Source: Tepidibacter mesophilus (GTDB lineage: Bacteria > Bacillota > Clostridia > Peptostreptococcales > Peptostreptococcaceae). From it: a stretch of 64,000 nt of DNA. A program made the position numbers and the translations under genes. Below the pieces are notes generated by a model. It saw only the letters and a list, made by a program, of their open reading frames with translations. It had not been told where the DNA came from and searched no databases. Location: NCBI RefSeq assembly GCF_002724055.1, contig NZ_BDQY01000018.1, forward strand, positions 1-64,000, given 5' to 3'. Within the stretch, counting starts at the first letter, position 1. Each line of letters starts with the position of its first letter. Shown here in pieces: positions 33,756 to 42,990 of the stretch.

Positions 33756-35243
33756 ATGGATATTTTATACAAAAGCACAAGAGGAGATAGTAATAGGGTC
33801 ACCTCTTCAGATGCTATATTAAAGGGCTTAGCAAATGATGGTGGGTTATACGTACCTACAGAATTTCCTTATATAGATATAACTTTTAAAGACATGATGT
33901 CTATGAATTATAAAGAAATTGCTTTTTATATAATAAATAAATTTTTTACAGACTTTGATGAGTTGACTTTAAAAAACTGCATAGATAATGCTTATGACGA
34001 TAAATTTAGCTCTAATTTAGTAGCACCATTAAAAAAAATAGACAACAATTACTTTTTAGAACTTTATCACGGACCTACTCTCGCTTTTAAAGATATGGCT
34101 CTATCTATACTTCCCCATCTTTTAAAAGCTTCTTGCAAAAATTTAAATATACAAAAAGAAATAGTTATATTAACAGCTACCTCAGGAGACACAGGAAAAG
34201 CTGCACTAGAGGGATTTAATAACGTAGATAAAACTCAAATAATAGTTTTTTATCCTAAAAAAGGAGTAAGCACAATCCAAGAAAAACAGATGATTACTCA
34301 AGATGGCAAAAATACTCATGTAATAGGTATAAATGGCAACTTTGATGATGCTCAAAGGGGTGTTAAAGAAATTTTTTCAGACAAAAAATTTAATAATTTG
34401 TTATCTAATAAAAACTATATACTTTCATCAGCTAACTCTATAAATATAGGAAGATTAGTTCCTCAAATAGTATATTATGTGAGTTCATATGTTCAACTAT
34501 TGAAAATCGGAGATATACAAGAAAACGAAAAAATAAACGTAGTGGTTCCAACCGGAAACTTCGGAAATATACTAGCTGCTTTTTATGCTAAAAATATGGG
34601 GCTTCCTATAAACAAACTAATATGTGCTTCGAATGAAAACAATGTTTTATGCGACTTTATAAATACAGGAGTTTATGATATAAGACGAGAATTCAAGCTT
34701 ACTTCATCTCCTTCTATGGATATTCTAATATCCAGCAATCTAGAAAGGTTGTTATATGAAATAAGCAGTGATAACCCATACTTAGTAAGAAATCTCATGG
34801 AAGAATTAAAAACTAATGGAATATACGCAATAAATGAAAATATGAAAAATAAGCTAGATCACTTTTATGCTGACTTTGCAACCCAAGAAGAGACTCTATC
34901 AACTATAAAAGAAGTTTACAACGATTTTAACTATGTAATAGACACACATACAAGCGTAGCTTACTGTGTCTATCAAAAATACAGACAAAAAACTAATGAT
35001 TCTACAAAAACTATAATTGCATCAACGGCTAGCCCATTTAAATTTCCAGAAAGTGTTGTAAAATCAATAGATAACAACTACGATGTATTATCTGATTTTG
35101 GATTAATAGATAAATTATCTAATATTTCCAATATAAAAGTTCCTAAAGCTGTCCAAGAACTAAAAAGCAAAAGAGTAGTTCACTGTAGTATTTGTAAAAA
35201 AGATAAAATGAAATCTATTATTAATAATATATTGAATGTGTAG
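33756..35243 (+). CDS. thrC: threonine synthase
   Basis: A 495-residue PLP enzyme converting O-phosphohomoserine to threonine. It begins YKSTRGDSNRVTSSDAILKGLANDGGLYVP, has the PLP lysine motif LYHGPTLAFKDMALSILP and the phosphate-binding VLTATSGDTGKAAL. The length matches the long, yeast/E. coli-type enzyme. GAGGTG precedes the ATG. The protein ends in an unusual CSICKKDKMKS tail. It is followed by thrB with a 9-bp gap, so the two form the last steps of threonine synthesis. Confidence 0.95.
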   Translation: MDILYKSTRGDSNRVTSSDAILKGLANDGGLYVPTEFPYIDITFKDMMSMNYKEIAFYIINKFFTDFDELTLKNCIDNAYDDKFSSNLVAPLKKIDNNYFLELYHGPTLAFKDMALSILPHLLKASCKNLNIQKEIVILTATSGDTGKAALEGFNNVDKTQIIVFYPKKGVSTIQEKQMITQDGKNTHVIGINGNFDDAQRGVKEIFSDKKFNNLLSNKNYILSSANSINIGRLVPQIVYYVSSYVQLLKIGDIQENEKINVVVPTGNFGNILAAFYAKNMGLPINKLICASNENNVLCDFINTGVYDIRREFKLTSSPSMDILISSNLERLLYEISSDNPYLVRNLMEELKTNGIYAINENMKNKLDHFYADFATQEETLSTIKEVYNDFNYVIDTHTSVAYCVYQKYRQKTNDSTKTIIASTASPFKFPESVVKSIDNNYDVLSDFGLIDKLSNISNIKVPKAVQELKSKRVVHCSICKKDKMKSIINNILNV

Positions 35244-35252
35244 GTGATTAAT

Positions 35253-36131
35253 ATGATAAATGTAAAAATACCAGCAACAACTGCTAATATAGGTCCTGGA
35301 TTTGATTGTCTAGGAATAGCCCTTGATATATATAATAACTTTTTTGTTGAAGAAATAGAAGATGGTCTTATAATAGAAGGATGTGACGATGAATACTGTA
35401 ATGAAGATAATTTAATATACAAAGCTATGAAAAAATGCTTTGAAAAAATAGGATACAAACATAAAGGTATAAAAATTAAAATAGAAAATGACATTCCTAT
35501 ATCTCGAGGACTTGGAAGTAGTGCATCTTGTGTACTAGGAGGAGTAATTGCAGCTAACAAAATAGCTGGCAACAAATTAAATAAAGATGATATATTAAAA
35601 ATTTCATCAGAAATTGAAGGTCATCCAGACAACGTAGCACCTGCATTACTTGGAGGAATGGTTACTTCTATTAAGGAAGGAACTGATATATATTATAGTA
35701 AGATAAACATCCCAAGAGGGTTGAAGTTTTGTGCACTAATACCAGACTTTCAGTTATCTACAGAAAAATCAAGATCAGTTTTGCCAAGTGAAATACCTTA
35801 TAAAGATGGAGTTTTTAATGTAGGAAGAGTTTCTCTTATGGTATCTGCTTTAATTAACGGTCAATTTGATTTGATTAAACTTGCATGTAAAGATAACCTT
35901 CATCAAAAGTATAGAGGAAGTTTAATTAAAGACTATGATAATATAATAAAAAAGTGTAAGGATTTAGACAGTGTAGGAGTATTTTTAAGCGGTGCTGGTC
36001 CAACTATAATGGCTATGATTAAAGAAGATGATATAAGTTTTTATAATAAAATTGAAGAGTATACTTCTACTTTAAATAATACATGGAGTGTAAAAAAACT
36101 AAATATAGAAAATAAAGGAATAGAGATATAA
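35253..36131 (+). CDS. thrB: homoserine kinase
   Basis: A 292-residue GHMP kinase that phosphorylates homoserine. Motifs are [19 protein letters not shown], the ATP loop [30 protein letters not shown] and the C-terminal [14 protein letters not shown]. The ATG at 35253-35255 lies seven bases after AGGTG; a GTG three codons earlier overlaps that site and is rejected. Cotranscribed with thrC. Repeat R2 starts at its stop codon. Confidence 0.95.
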   Translation: MINVKIPATTANIGPGFDCLGIALDIYNNFFVEEIEDGLIIEGCDDEYCNEDNLIYKAMKKCFEKIGYKHKGIKIKIENDIPISRGLGSSASCVLGGVIAANKIAGNKLNKDDILKISSEIEGHPDNVAPALLGGMVTSIKEGTDIYYSKINIPRGLKFCALIPDFQLSTEKSRSVLPSEIPYKDGVFNVGRVSLMVSALINGQFDLIKLACKDNLHQKYRGSLIKDYDNIIKKCKDLDSVGVFLSGAGPTIMAMIKEDDISFYNKIEEYTSTLNNTWSVKKLNIENKGIEI

Positions 36132-36202
36132 GAATTCGTCTAGTTGCTACGTACTTACTCATGTCGCCAATAACCCTTTATGGCTTCGTTGCTCAAAAAT
36201 AG
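36131..36202. repeat. intergenic repeat R2
   Basis: Begins AGAATTCGTCTAGTTGCTAC at the thrB stop and ends CGTTGCTCAAAAATAG. Roughly four of five bases match R1 (14765-14840). Confidence 0.75.
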
Positions 36203-36275
36203 AAAGTAATTTTTAAAATGAAATAGCTCTTTTTTCTTACAAATATGAACAACATTTATTAAACTAGAAAAATTG

Positions 36276-36324
36276 AAAAACATTAAAATTTCATTGCGAA
36301 TAATAATGAAATTTTAATGTTTTT
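36276..36324. terminator. bidirectional intrinsic terminator after thrB
   Basis: AAAAACATTAAAATTTCATT, nine-base loop, and a fully complementary arm ending in a T-run: a 20-bp stem. Confidence 0.9.
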
Positions 36325-36405
36325 ATTTAATTTAGAGATAAAAGGTATCCCCTATTTTTTAATAATGCAGTATAAGGTTTTTGATAATTGAAGTAACTTC
36401 TTTTG

Positions 36406-38715
36406 TTATTGTAAGATGCACGGTTTATATTTTATTTTTTTATCCCCACTATATATAATCAGCGATTTTCCTTTTATAACGTCATTCTCATATTTAAAAT
36501 CTTTGTTTGAAAAATTTGCAACTACCTTTAGATCGTATCCAAACTCACTCATTTGAACCATTCTGTCTTTCGAAAGAACCTTAAAGTCTGTCATTTCTTT
36601 CTTTACAGCTTTTTTATGAAAAGGTGCCCAAACTTTATAATGTGAAAGAATTAAATCCTTATTTTTATTCCACTCTTTTTTATCTATATGATATAACGGC
36701 GAAACATTATATAAAATCTCATTCATCATCCTATTTTCTACTTCATCTTTTATCTTAAGGCTTGACCAATCCCAATGATAACTCGTTATTACACAGTCAT
36801 TATAAACAAGCTTGTAAAGAGGAAGTGAATATACGGGATTAAGGAATACCTGTTTATATAGTTCTTTTATAGGAACTTGTTTTGAATACTTTTCAGGCAC
36901 ACCTCCATCTATAGAATAATATCGTCCAAGATAATATTCACTATTTTTATTTTTGCTCATATCCTTATCCATCCAAGAAAAAGTTGGTAGTTCGATACCG
37001 TGAGCAAAAGCAATTGCTTGGCTTGCATAATCATTTCCCCCTTCAGATCCTACAACCATATTTTTATCGTTTGCTATGTATTCCATTCTCTTTAGTCTCG
37101 CTTTCACATCCTCTTCTTGTGTTGTTATATGATTTGGTGAATAATCATCAAAGATTTCTCCTGCAGCATCACAATCAACAAACCAAGAATTGAAATTTAC
37201 ACCAGTATTTAATATATTTTGCACTCTTTCTCTTACAGCTGTCATTGATAAAGTAGGATTCAGCTTTCTTCCTACACCCTTAAAGCCCTCTTTCTTTTCT
37301 CCACTTCTTCCTGTAATAGTAGCATTTTCAAATAAAGATGTATCTTTAAATGAAGCCGTAATCCATTCTTCTTTTCCTGGTTTATGAATGGAATGATACG
37401 AGTCATAGGTCCCTATTAAATATTCCATTTCATTTGCTTTTTCTACTAATTCAGGCTTTATATAACCTTGTCTCCAATCCTCAAATCCTATCCATGCATT
37501 TTTTATTCCTGATTTATTTATATCTTCTAGTAAATCAATATTCCTAGTGTTTGCCCAATTTTCTACTGGTTCAAAAATATTTTTCATATTATATTGTAAT
37601 ACTCTTTTGTTCAAATTTATAATTTCCAATGGATTCAAATTATCTAAACCTTTGTTTAGTAATTTTTTCGTTTTTTCATCTATATTAGTAAATACTTTAA
37701 TATTATAAAATTCTTTTAATAAAAGTACTTCATTTAAAGCTCTAATTATTACTTTCTTTTGATATTCATCCACATAATCTTGATTTTTTATATCATCAAA
37801 AACCTTTATTACTTCATTGCCATTTTCTATATTTTCTTTCATTAATTTTTTTATCCAGTTCATCGTTTCTACTGATGTATTTTTTCTAAATTCATTCCAT
37901 TTTATATTTTCCTGTGAAACAACAGATTTATCCCAAAAATACATATGAATTGCACCATAAAGCTTTTCTATATTTTTATTCATTTTTGCTTTTTCTTCTA
38001 ATGTTTTAAATTTTCCTTTTTCAACAACATAATTTTTATATGTTTTTGCGATATCTATAGTATTTTTATTCGTAACATATATTTTGAATCCATATTCTTT
38101 ATTTTTGTTTATAGTAGGAAATTCATGTTTAAATGTAAATTTAATGTCTTCTTTTGAATCAAAAGTAATTTCATTGTTAAACATATTTTCAATTACATAA
38201 ACAATAGAGTATCTTTTCTTGTTTAAAGCAAAAAACTGCATGGAAAAAGATTCTGCTACTGTATAGCTTTCATTATTTAAAAACTCCTTCCAATATTTAT
38301 TATTGCTTGGTATATACTTACCTTCATGTATTGGAATTGTATAGCTTTTAGCATGAACAGTAGGCCATTGAAACTGTGAATTTTCCACTTCATTTGACTT
38401 TATTTTTACACTCAGATACTCTTTTTCTTTTTTTAATTCAATATCAATATTTTCATTAGGATATTTCCATGAAATCTTGTCTTTTGATTTCTTTAAATTT
38501 GATACTTCTCTCTTTTGTAATCCCTCTGAAGCTTTTTCCTTTACTCCATCTGATTCGATAGTTACCTCAAAAGTTTCTGGATTCACATCAAAATTAAAAT
38601 CCATTGCTTTTACTTGTGTTTGTGTATTAACAGCATTTATAGCTTCATCACTGCATCCACCAAGTATACTCATAATTAAAATAAAACACATTAATAAAGA
38701 TATATTTTTTTTCAT
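36406..38715 (-). CDS. large lipoprotein, glycoside-hydrolase-like (GH101/GH129-type)
   Basis: A 769-residue lipoprotein with lipobox LGGC (Cys21). The N-terminal ~230 residues are beta-rich. The central part resembles a glycosidase barrel: NAWIGFEDWRQGYIKPELVEKANEMEYLIGTYDSYHSIH, then NFNSWFVDCDAAGEIFDDY with a likely nucleophile Asp, and MVVGSEGGNDYASQAIAFAHGIELPTF with a candidate Glu. The arrangement recalls GH101/GH129 alpha-N-acetylgalactosaminidases, but I am not sure of the family. It would act on glycans outside the cell, perhaps mucin-type. The two-component system upstream on the same strand (38785-40807) may control it; a terminator lies between them. GGAGGTGGA precedes the ATG. 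Confidence 0.6.
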   Translation of the reverse strand: MKKNISLLMCFILIMSILGGCSDEAINAVNTQTQVKAMDFNFDVNPETFEVTIESDGVKEKASEGLQKREVSNLKKSKDKISWKYPNENIDIELKKEKEYLSVKIKSNEVENSQFQWPTVHAKSYTIPIHEGKYIPSNNKYWKEFLNNESYTVAESFSMQFFALNKKRYSIVYVIENMFNNEITFDSKEDIKFTFKHEFPTINKNKEYGFKIYVTNKNTIDIAKTYKNYVVEKGKFKTLEEKAKMNKNIEKLYGAIHMYFWDKSVVSQENIKWNEFRKNTSVETMNWIKKLMKENIENGNEVIKVFDDIKNQDYVDEYQKKVIIRALNEVLLLKEFYNIKVFTNIDEKTKKLLNKGLDNLNPLEIINLNKRVLQYNMKNIFEPVENWANTRNIDLLEDINKSGIKNAWIGFEDWRQGYIKPELVEKANEMEYLIGTYDSYHSIHKPGKEEWITASFKDTSLFENATITGRSGEKKEGFKGVGRKLNPTLSMTAVRERVQNILNTGVNFNSWFVDCDAAGEIFDDYSPNHITTQEEDVKARLKRMEYIANDKNMVVGSEGGNDYASQAIAFAHGIELPTFSWMDKDMSKNKNSEYYLGRYYSIDGGVPEKYSKQVPIKELYKQVFLNPVYSLPLYKLVYNDCVITSYHWDWSSLKIKDEVENRMMNEILYNVSPLYHIDKKEWNKNKDLILSHYKVWAPFHKKAVKKEMTDFKVLSKDRMVQMSEFGYDLKVVANFSNKDFKYENDVIKGKSLIIYSGDKKIKYKPCILQ

Positions 38716-38764
38716 GTGTCCACCTCCAAATCAAATATATCTTTATTTTGTTACACCAATATGA

Positions 38765-38800
38765 CAAGAAAAAGAATTCTGTCTTTAGAATTCTTTTTTT
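38765..38800. terminator. terminator of the sensor kinase gene
   Basis: AAAGAATTCT, short loop containing the stop codon (38785-38787), AGAATTCTTT with T-runs on both strands. Confidence 0.82.
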
Positions 38801-40167
38801 AAAAATATATAAAATTCAATTTCCTTTTTATATATTTTTACTCCATACTCAAAATCATGCTTATTAAGTATTCCTTTTACAATAGAGAGCCCTAACCCTG
38901 TGCCTGATAATTGTTTGGATCTAGATGTTTCCATTACATAAAAAGGCTCCCATATTTTATTTATCTCTTTTTCTTCATAACCATTTATTCCATTTTTTAC
39001 AGAAAAGAAGACTTGATCTTTGCTATTTTCTAATTTTATATTTATTTCTCCATTGCTCGTATATTTTATTGCATTACTTATTAAATTATTAAAAACCATT
39101 TTTATTTTTTGCATATCCGCATATATAAAAGGCTCTCTTAAATTCTCTTTATTTATTGAAACAAGAATTTTTTTATTTTCAATATCAATCTTATATTTTT
39201 CAAGAATGGTAAAAAATAAACTTTCTAAATCAAAAGAGGTTTTATTTAAAACATCTTTTTCTAGCTTTGATAGTTGAAGGAGATTATCTATTAAATCAGA
39301 AATTGCTTCTGTTTGATCATTTATTGTATCAATATAAGTCCCATCATCCAAATCATCCTTTATCCCCATGGCATATGCCTTGATTAAAGCTAAAGGAGTT
39401 TTTATTTCATGAGTTATATTAGATATAAAATGTTTTAAGTTCTCATTTTTTTCTTCCAAATCAGCATGAGATTTTTCAAGCTTTTCACTCATCCTGTTAA
39501 TACTTTCTGCAAGTTCTTCTATTTCATCCCCTGTTTTAATATTTACTTTTTTAAATTTCAAATTTGCTATATCTTTTGATACATTTTCAAGCTTTTCTAA
39601 AGGCTGGATGATTTTTCTTGAAAACACCCATACTACAGTAATGGTCAAAATTAAACACATGCTCATAAGATATAAATTAAATTGATTTATAATCTTTATC
39701 GTATCCCTATCATGAACAATAGAAACTCCTATAGCAATAGCTATATTTTCTTTTTTTATATAAGCTACCAAAAAGCTTGATTTTATCTTTCCTTGATTAT
39801 AAATTTTTTTTACAATTTTCTCTTCTTTTATTTTATCTAAAGCAACCTCATGTACCCAAAATTTATTTAGTTTAATATTCTTTCTACCAAATTGTGCTTT
39901 CATACTTTCATTAAAACCTTCTGTTGTATCTTCTACACTATGATAAACAATGGTAACATTATATTTTTCTTCTAGTTCGTCTATATTATCTAAAAAGTAG
40001 CTTAGGTCCATCGCTTGTATGTGATTTGATATTTTATCTAGATTTCCTTTCATCTCACTTAAATAATATCTAGATAAAAAATAATTATTCAAAAGAAAAG
40101 AAAATAAAAATACCATTGCAATAACAGTAGATATTCTGATAGAAAGCTTTTTGCTCAGCTTATTCAT
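38785..40167 (-). CDS. sensor histidine kinase
   Basis: A 460-residue membrane kinase: TM1 at ~10-30, an extracellular sensor of ~125 residues, TM2 at ~160-185 (LYLMSMCLILTITVVWVF), HAMP (RKIIQPLEKLENVSKDIANLKF), HisKA with the phospho-His in HFISNITHEIKTPLALIKAY, and HATPase motifs NLISNAIKYTSNG and GTGLGLSIVKGIL. The start overlaps the response-regulator stop by 8 bp. Similar to VanS/YycG-type class I kinases; the stimulus is unknown. Partner of the regulator upstream. Confidence 0.9.
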   Translation of the reverse strand: MNKLSKKLSIRISTVIAMVFLFSFLLNNYFLSRYYLSEMKGNLDKISNHIQAMDLSYFLDNIDELEEKYNVTIVYHSVEDTTEGFNESMKAQFGRKNIKLNKFWVHEVALDKIKEEKIVKKIYNQGKIKSSFLVAYIKKENIAIAIGVSIVHDRDTIKIINQFNLYLMSMCLILTITVVWVFSRKIIQPLEKLENVSKDIANLKFKKVNIKTGDEIEELAESINRMSEKLEKSHADLEEKNENLKHFISNITHEIKTPLALIKAYAMGIKDDLDDGTYIDTINDQTEAISDLIDNLLQLSKLEKDVLNKTSFDLESLFFTILEKYKIDIENKKILVSINKENLREPFIYADMQKIKMVFNNLISNAIKYTSNGEINIKLENSKDQVFFSVKNGINGYEEKEINKIWEPFYVMETSRSKQLSGTGLGLSIVKGILNKHDFEYGVKIYKKEIEFYIFLKKEF

Positions 40168-40807
40168 TTTTTCCCTCCAAGCTATACCCCATCCCTCTAT
40201 GGGTCTTAATATAATCTTCTCCTATCTTTTCTCTTAATCTTCTTACATGAGTATCCACGGTTCTATCTTCACCTACATAATCAATTCCCCAAACTAGATC
40301 AAGAAGCTTTTGTCTAGATAATATCATTCCTTTATTTTTTAGAAAACAATACATCAAATCAAATTCTTTTTTCGTAACATGTAAATCTCGTCCATTTTTA
40401 AATATCTTTTTCGCTTCAAAATTTACTTTTAATTCTTTTACGTATACAACTTTTTCTTCTTTTAAAAGCTTTTTTGCCCTTATAATCAATATCCTTGGAT
40501 CAAAAGGTTTTTTAATATATTCATCTGCACCTAAATTTAATGCCTTAAGCTCGCTATCATTTTCACATTTAGCAGTAAGCATTAAAACCTTTATATTACT
40601 TTTTTCTTTTATTTCCTTACAAAGATCTATTCCACTCACTTTTGGCATCATCCAATCTAGTATAGCAAGATCTATTTCATGATTATAAAATAAATCCAAA
40701 GCCTCCTCCCCATCTTCTGCCAAAAGTATATTGAATCCTTCTTTTTCAAAATATGCTTTTAAAATCTTAAGCATACTTTTTTCATCATCTGCTATTAAAA
40801 TATTCAT
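40160..40807 (-). CDS. OmpR/PhoB-family response regulator
   Basis: A 215-residue regulator. The receiver domain has LIADDEKSM, the phospho-acceptor in LAILDWMMPKVSGIDL and LTAKCENDSE, and a Lys in DEYIKKPFDPR. The C-terminal winged helix ends RTVDTHVRRLREKIGEDYIKTHRGMGYSL. The ATG at 40805-40807 is used, six bases after AGGAG; an earlier in-frame ATG touches the ribosome site. Pairs with the histidine kinase (8-bp overlap). The nearby glycosidase lipoprotein is a possible target. Confidence 0.93.
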   Translation of the reverse strand: MNILIADDEKSMLKILKAYFEKEGFNILLAEDGEEALDLFYNHEIDLAILDWMMPKVSGIDLCKEIKEKSNIKVLMLTAKCENDSELKALNLGADEYIKKPFDPRILIIRAKKLLKEEKVVYVKELKVNFEAKKIFKNGRDLHVTKKEFDLMYCFLKNKGMILSRQKLLDLVWGIDYVGEDRTVDTHVRRLREKIGEDYIKTHRGMGYSLEGKNE

Positions 40808-40958
40808 GTACATCTCCTACCTTCATATTTTCACTACTATCTTTTATTTATTAATACATCTTACAATTTTAGTATAAACTTTCTTCATAAAAATTCCTAC
40901 ACATTAACAATTTTAAAAAATTAAATATAATAACATGATAGTTTAATTTATAAAAATA

Positions 40959-41003
40959 GGGCTGTCTCAAAACAGAAAATAATTTCTATTTTGAGACAAC
41001 CCC
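40959..41003. terminator. bidirectional intrinsic terminator after the symporter gene
   Basis: GGG-TGTCTCAAAA paired with TTTTGAGACA-CCC around a ~14-base loop, T-runs on both strands. Confidence 0.85.
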
Positions 41004-41010
41004 TTTATTT

Positions 41011-42390
41011 TTAAGATGCTTGTTTTTCTTTTTTCAATTCATCAAAATACATCTTAGTCTCTTTTGATATAACCCCACTAAGACCTATTATAGCAATAAG
41101 ATTTGGAATAGCCATAAGTCCATTAACTATATCAGCCACTGTCCATATTAAGCTAAGCTTTAAGAAAGGTCCTATACCCACAAGGAATATAAATATATAT
41201 TTATAAGGCTTTATTCCTTTAACTCCAAATAAATACTCAGTACATCTCTCTCCATAATAATTCCATCCAAGTATAGTAGTAAAAGCAAAGAATATAAGTC
41301 CTATAGTAACTATTAACTCTCCAATTATAGGCATAGAAGGAAGTCCAGCTCTAAATGCAGCAGTTGTAGCTGCAGCACCTTCAATATTAGGATTATTCCA
41401 CATACCTGTAAGAACCAAAGTTAAACCTGTCATTGTACATACTATTATAGTATCAAAGAATGTACCTGTCATCTGAACTAGACCTTGTCTTACACAAGAA
41501 TTAGTCTTAGCAGCAGCTGCTGCTATAGGAGCAGAACCAAGTCCTGATTCATTTGAAAATACACCTCTTGATACCCCACTCTTTAATGCAAGTGCTACTG
41601 TTGATCCTGCAAATCCACCAGCTGCAGCTGTTGGACTAAAAGCGCTTTTTACTATAAAGCTTATTGTATCAGGAATTTGACCTGCATTTAATAAAAGTAT
41701 TATTAATGTACAAATTATATATGATGCCGCCATAAAAGGAACTATAACCTCGGAAACTTTTGCTATACTCTTTATTCCTCCAAGAGTAACCATAGCAACA
41801 GATACAGTAAGTACTATCCCTGTTATTAAAATAGGAATATTAAAAGCTATATTAACAGCTGATGTTATAGAGTTTACTTGTGCAAATGTTCCTATGCCAA
41901 AGAAAGCAACTCCTATCCCAAATACCGCAAAACATTTTGCAAGAAACTTATTTTTGAATCCTCTCTCAATATAATACATAGGGCCTCCTGACATTTGTCC
42001 ATTATCATCTACTACCCTGTATTTAACTGCTAAAAGTGCTTCTGCATATTTTGTTGCCATTCCAAAAAACGCTGCTACCCACATCCAAAATAAGGCTCCA
42101 GGCCCTCCCATCCTTATTGCAGTTGCAACTCCGACTATATTGCCTGTACCTATAGTAGCTGATAATGCCGTACACACAGCTGCAAACGCAGATACATCAC
42201 CTTCTGCCTTAATATCTTTTGCCTCACAGTCTTCTGAAAAAAGATACTTAAGTGCTAATGGAAGCCTAAATACTTGTAAAAAACCTAGTTTGAATGATAA
42301 AAAGATACCCGTACCAACGAGTAATATGAGAAGTGGTGGTCCCCATACGAAAGAATTGATATTTTGTGCAATTTGATTAATTTGTTCCAT
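41011..42390 (-). CDS. alanine/glycine:cation symporter (AGCS family)
   Basis: A 459-residue membrane transporter. It has the AGCS hallmarks TALSATIGTGNIVGVATAIRMGGPGALFWMW, GGPMYYIERG and GVSRGVFSNESGLGSAPIAAAAAKTN. It imports glycine or alanine with Na+ or H+. Glycine is the likely substrate because a tandem glycine riboswitch lies directly upstream. CAGGAGGTAA precedes the ATG. Monocistronic. Confidence 0.94.
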   Translation of the reverse strand: MEQINQIAQNINSFVWGPPLLILLVGTGIFLSFKLGFLQVFRLPLALKYLFSEDCEAKDIKAEGDVSAFAAVCTALSATIGTGNIVGVATAIRMGGPGALFWMWVAAFFGMATKYAEALLAVKYRVVDDNGQMSGGPMYYIERGFKNKFLAKCFAVFGIGVAFFGIGTFAQVNSITSAVNIAFNIPILITGIVLTVSVAMVTLGGIKSIAKVSEVIVPFMAASYIICTLIILLLNAGQIPDTISFIVKSAFSPTAAAGGFAGSTVALALKSGVSRGVFSNESGLGSAPIAAAAAKTNSCVRQGLVQMTGTFFDTIIVCTMTGLTLVLTGMWNNPNIEGAAATTAAFRAGLPSMPIIGELIVTIGLIFFAFTTILGWNYYGERCTEYLFGVKGIKPYKYIFIFLVGIGPFLKLSLIWTVADIVNGLMAIPNLIAIIGLSGVISKETKMYFDELKKEKQAS

Positions 42391-42428
42391 AACATTTACC
42401 TCCTGCTTTTATTATTTCTAATAGATTT

Positions 42429-42450
42429 AAAAAAGCTGGGAGAATCTCCC
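42429..42450 (-). terminator. glycine-riboswitch terminator
   Basis: GGGAGA-T-TCTCCC then AGCTTTTTT on the minus strand. Its 5' arm (42445-42450) is also the 3' strand of aptamer-2 P1, so the two folds exclude each other. Confidence 0.82.
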
Positions 42451-42592
42451 TGTCCTTTTACCTGAGAGTTTCACATGCATAATTAAATGCAGTTTGCTCC
42501 TTCGGTGCTCCATAGAGTCTCTCCAGAGATTTGTCCAATAGCGGTCTTTTTACCTGAAAGCTTTACTTCTTCGGTGCTACGCTCTCCCGCTA
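42443..42592 (-). promoter_or_regulatory. tandem glycine riboswitch (gcvT type)
   Basis: Two aptamers on the minus strand, each with GGAGAG/GGGAGAG, GCACCGAAG and TCAGGTAAAA(A/G)GAC. Aptamer 1 spans 42539-42592 (P1 TAGCGG/CCGCTA). Aptamer 2 spans 42443-42531 (P1 AATCTC/GAGATT). Because aptamer 2 P1 competes with the terminator, glycine binding should allow transcription of the symporter. Confidence 0.95.
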
Positions 42593-42605
42593 CCTTCATC
42601 CAAAA

Positions 42606-42930
42606 CATTTATCTTGTTATGCTTCTAGTCAAAGTATATTATTTCCATTTTTCTTTGTCAACAATATAACAATGTATTTTTCACGTACATTATTTTAATC
42701 GCGATTAATTTATTTTTTTATTTATTTTTCATTTTATTTTTATTTTCTTTATATTTTTCCGTCATTTTTTAGTCTTTTTAATGTTTTTTTGTATATTTTT
42801 TGTTAATGTTCATAGAACAAAGTAATTTTTATTCGTTAATTTTATATTTTTTACTAGTTCTTTATAATTGAATTTTACATTAAATTATTATTCTTTTGAA
42901 ATTATCCAATTTTCTGATTTGTATATTTAA
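42606..42930. other. extremely AT-rich intergenic region
   Basis: Upstream of the glycine riboswitch; must contain the symporter promoter. Long T-runs on the plus strand but no convincing promoter pair, repeat or coding potential was found. Confidence 0.4.
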
Positions 42931-42932
42931 TC

Positions 42933-42974
42933 AAAAAAACAGCTTCTTTATTTTAAAAAAACTGTTTTTTATAA
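42933..42974. terminator. terminator of the FAD oxidoreductase gene
   Basis: AAAAAACAG ... CTGTTTTTT with a ~20-base AT loop, T-runs on both strands. Confidence 0.7.
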
Positions 42975-42990
42975 TATTTTACTCAATATC

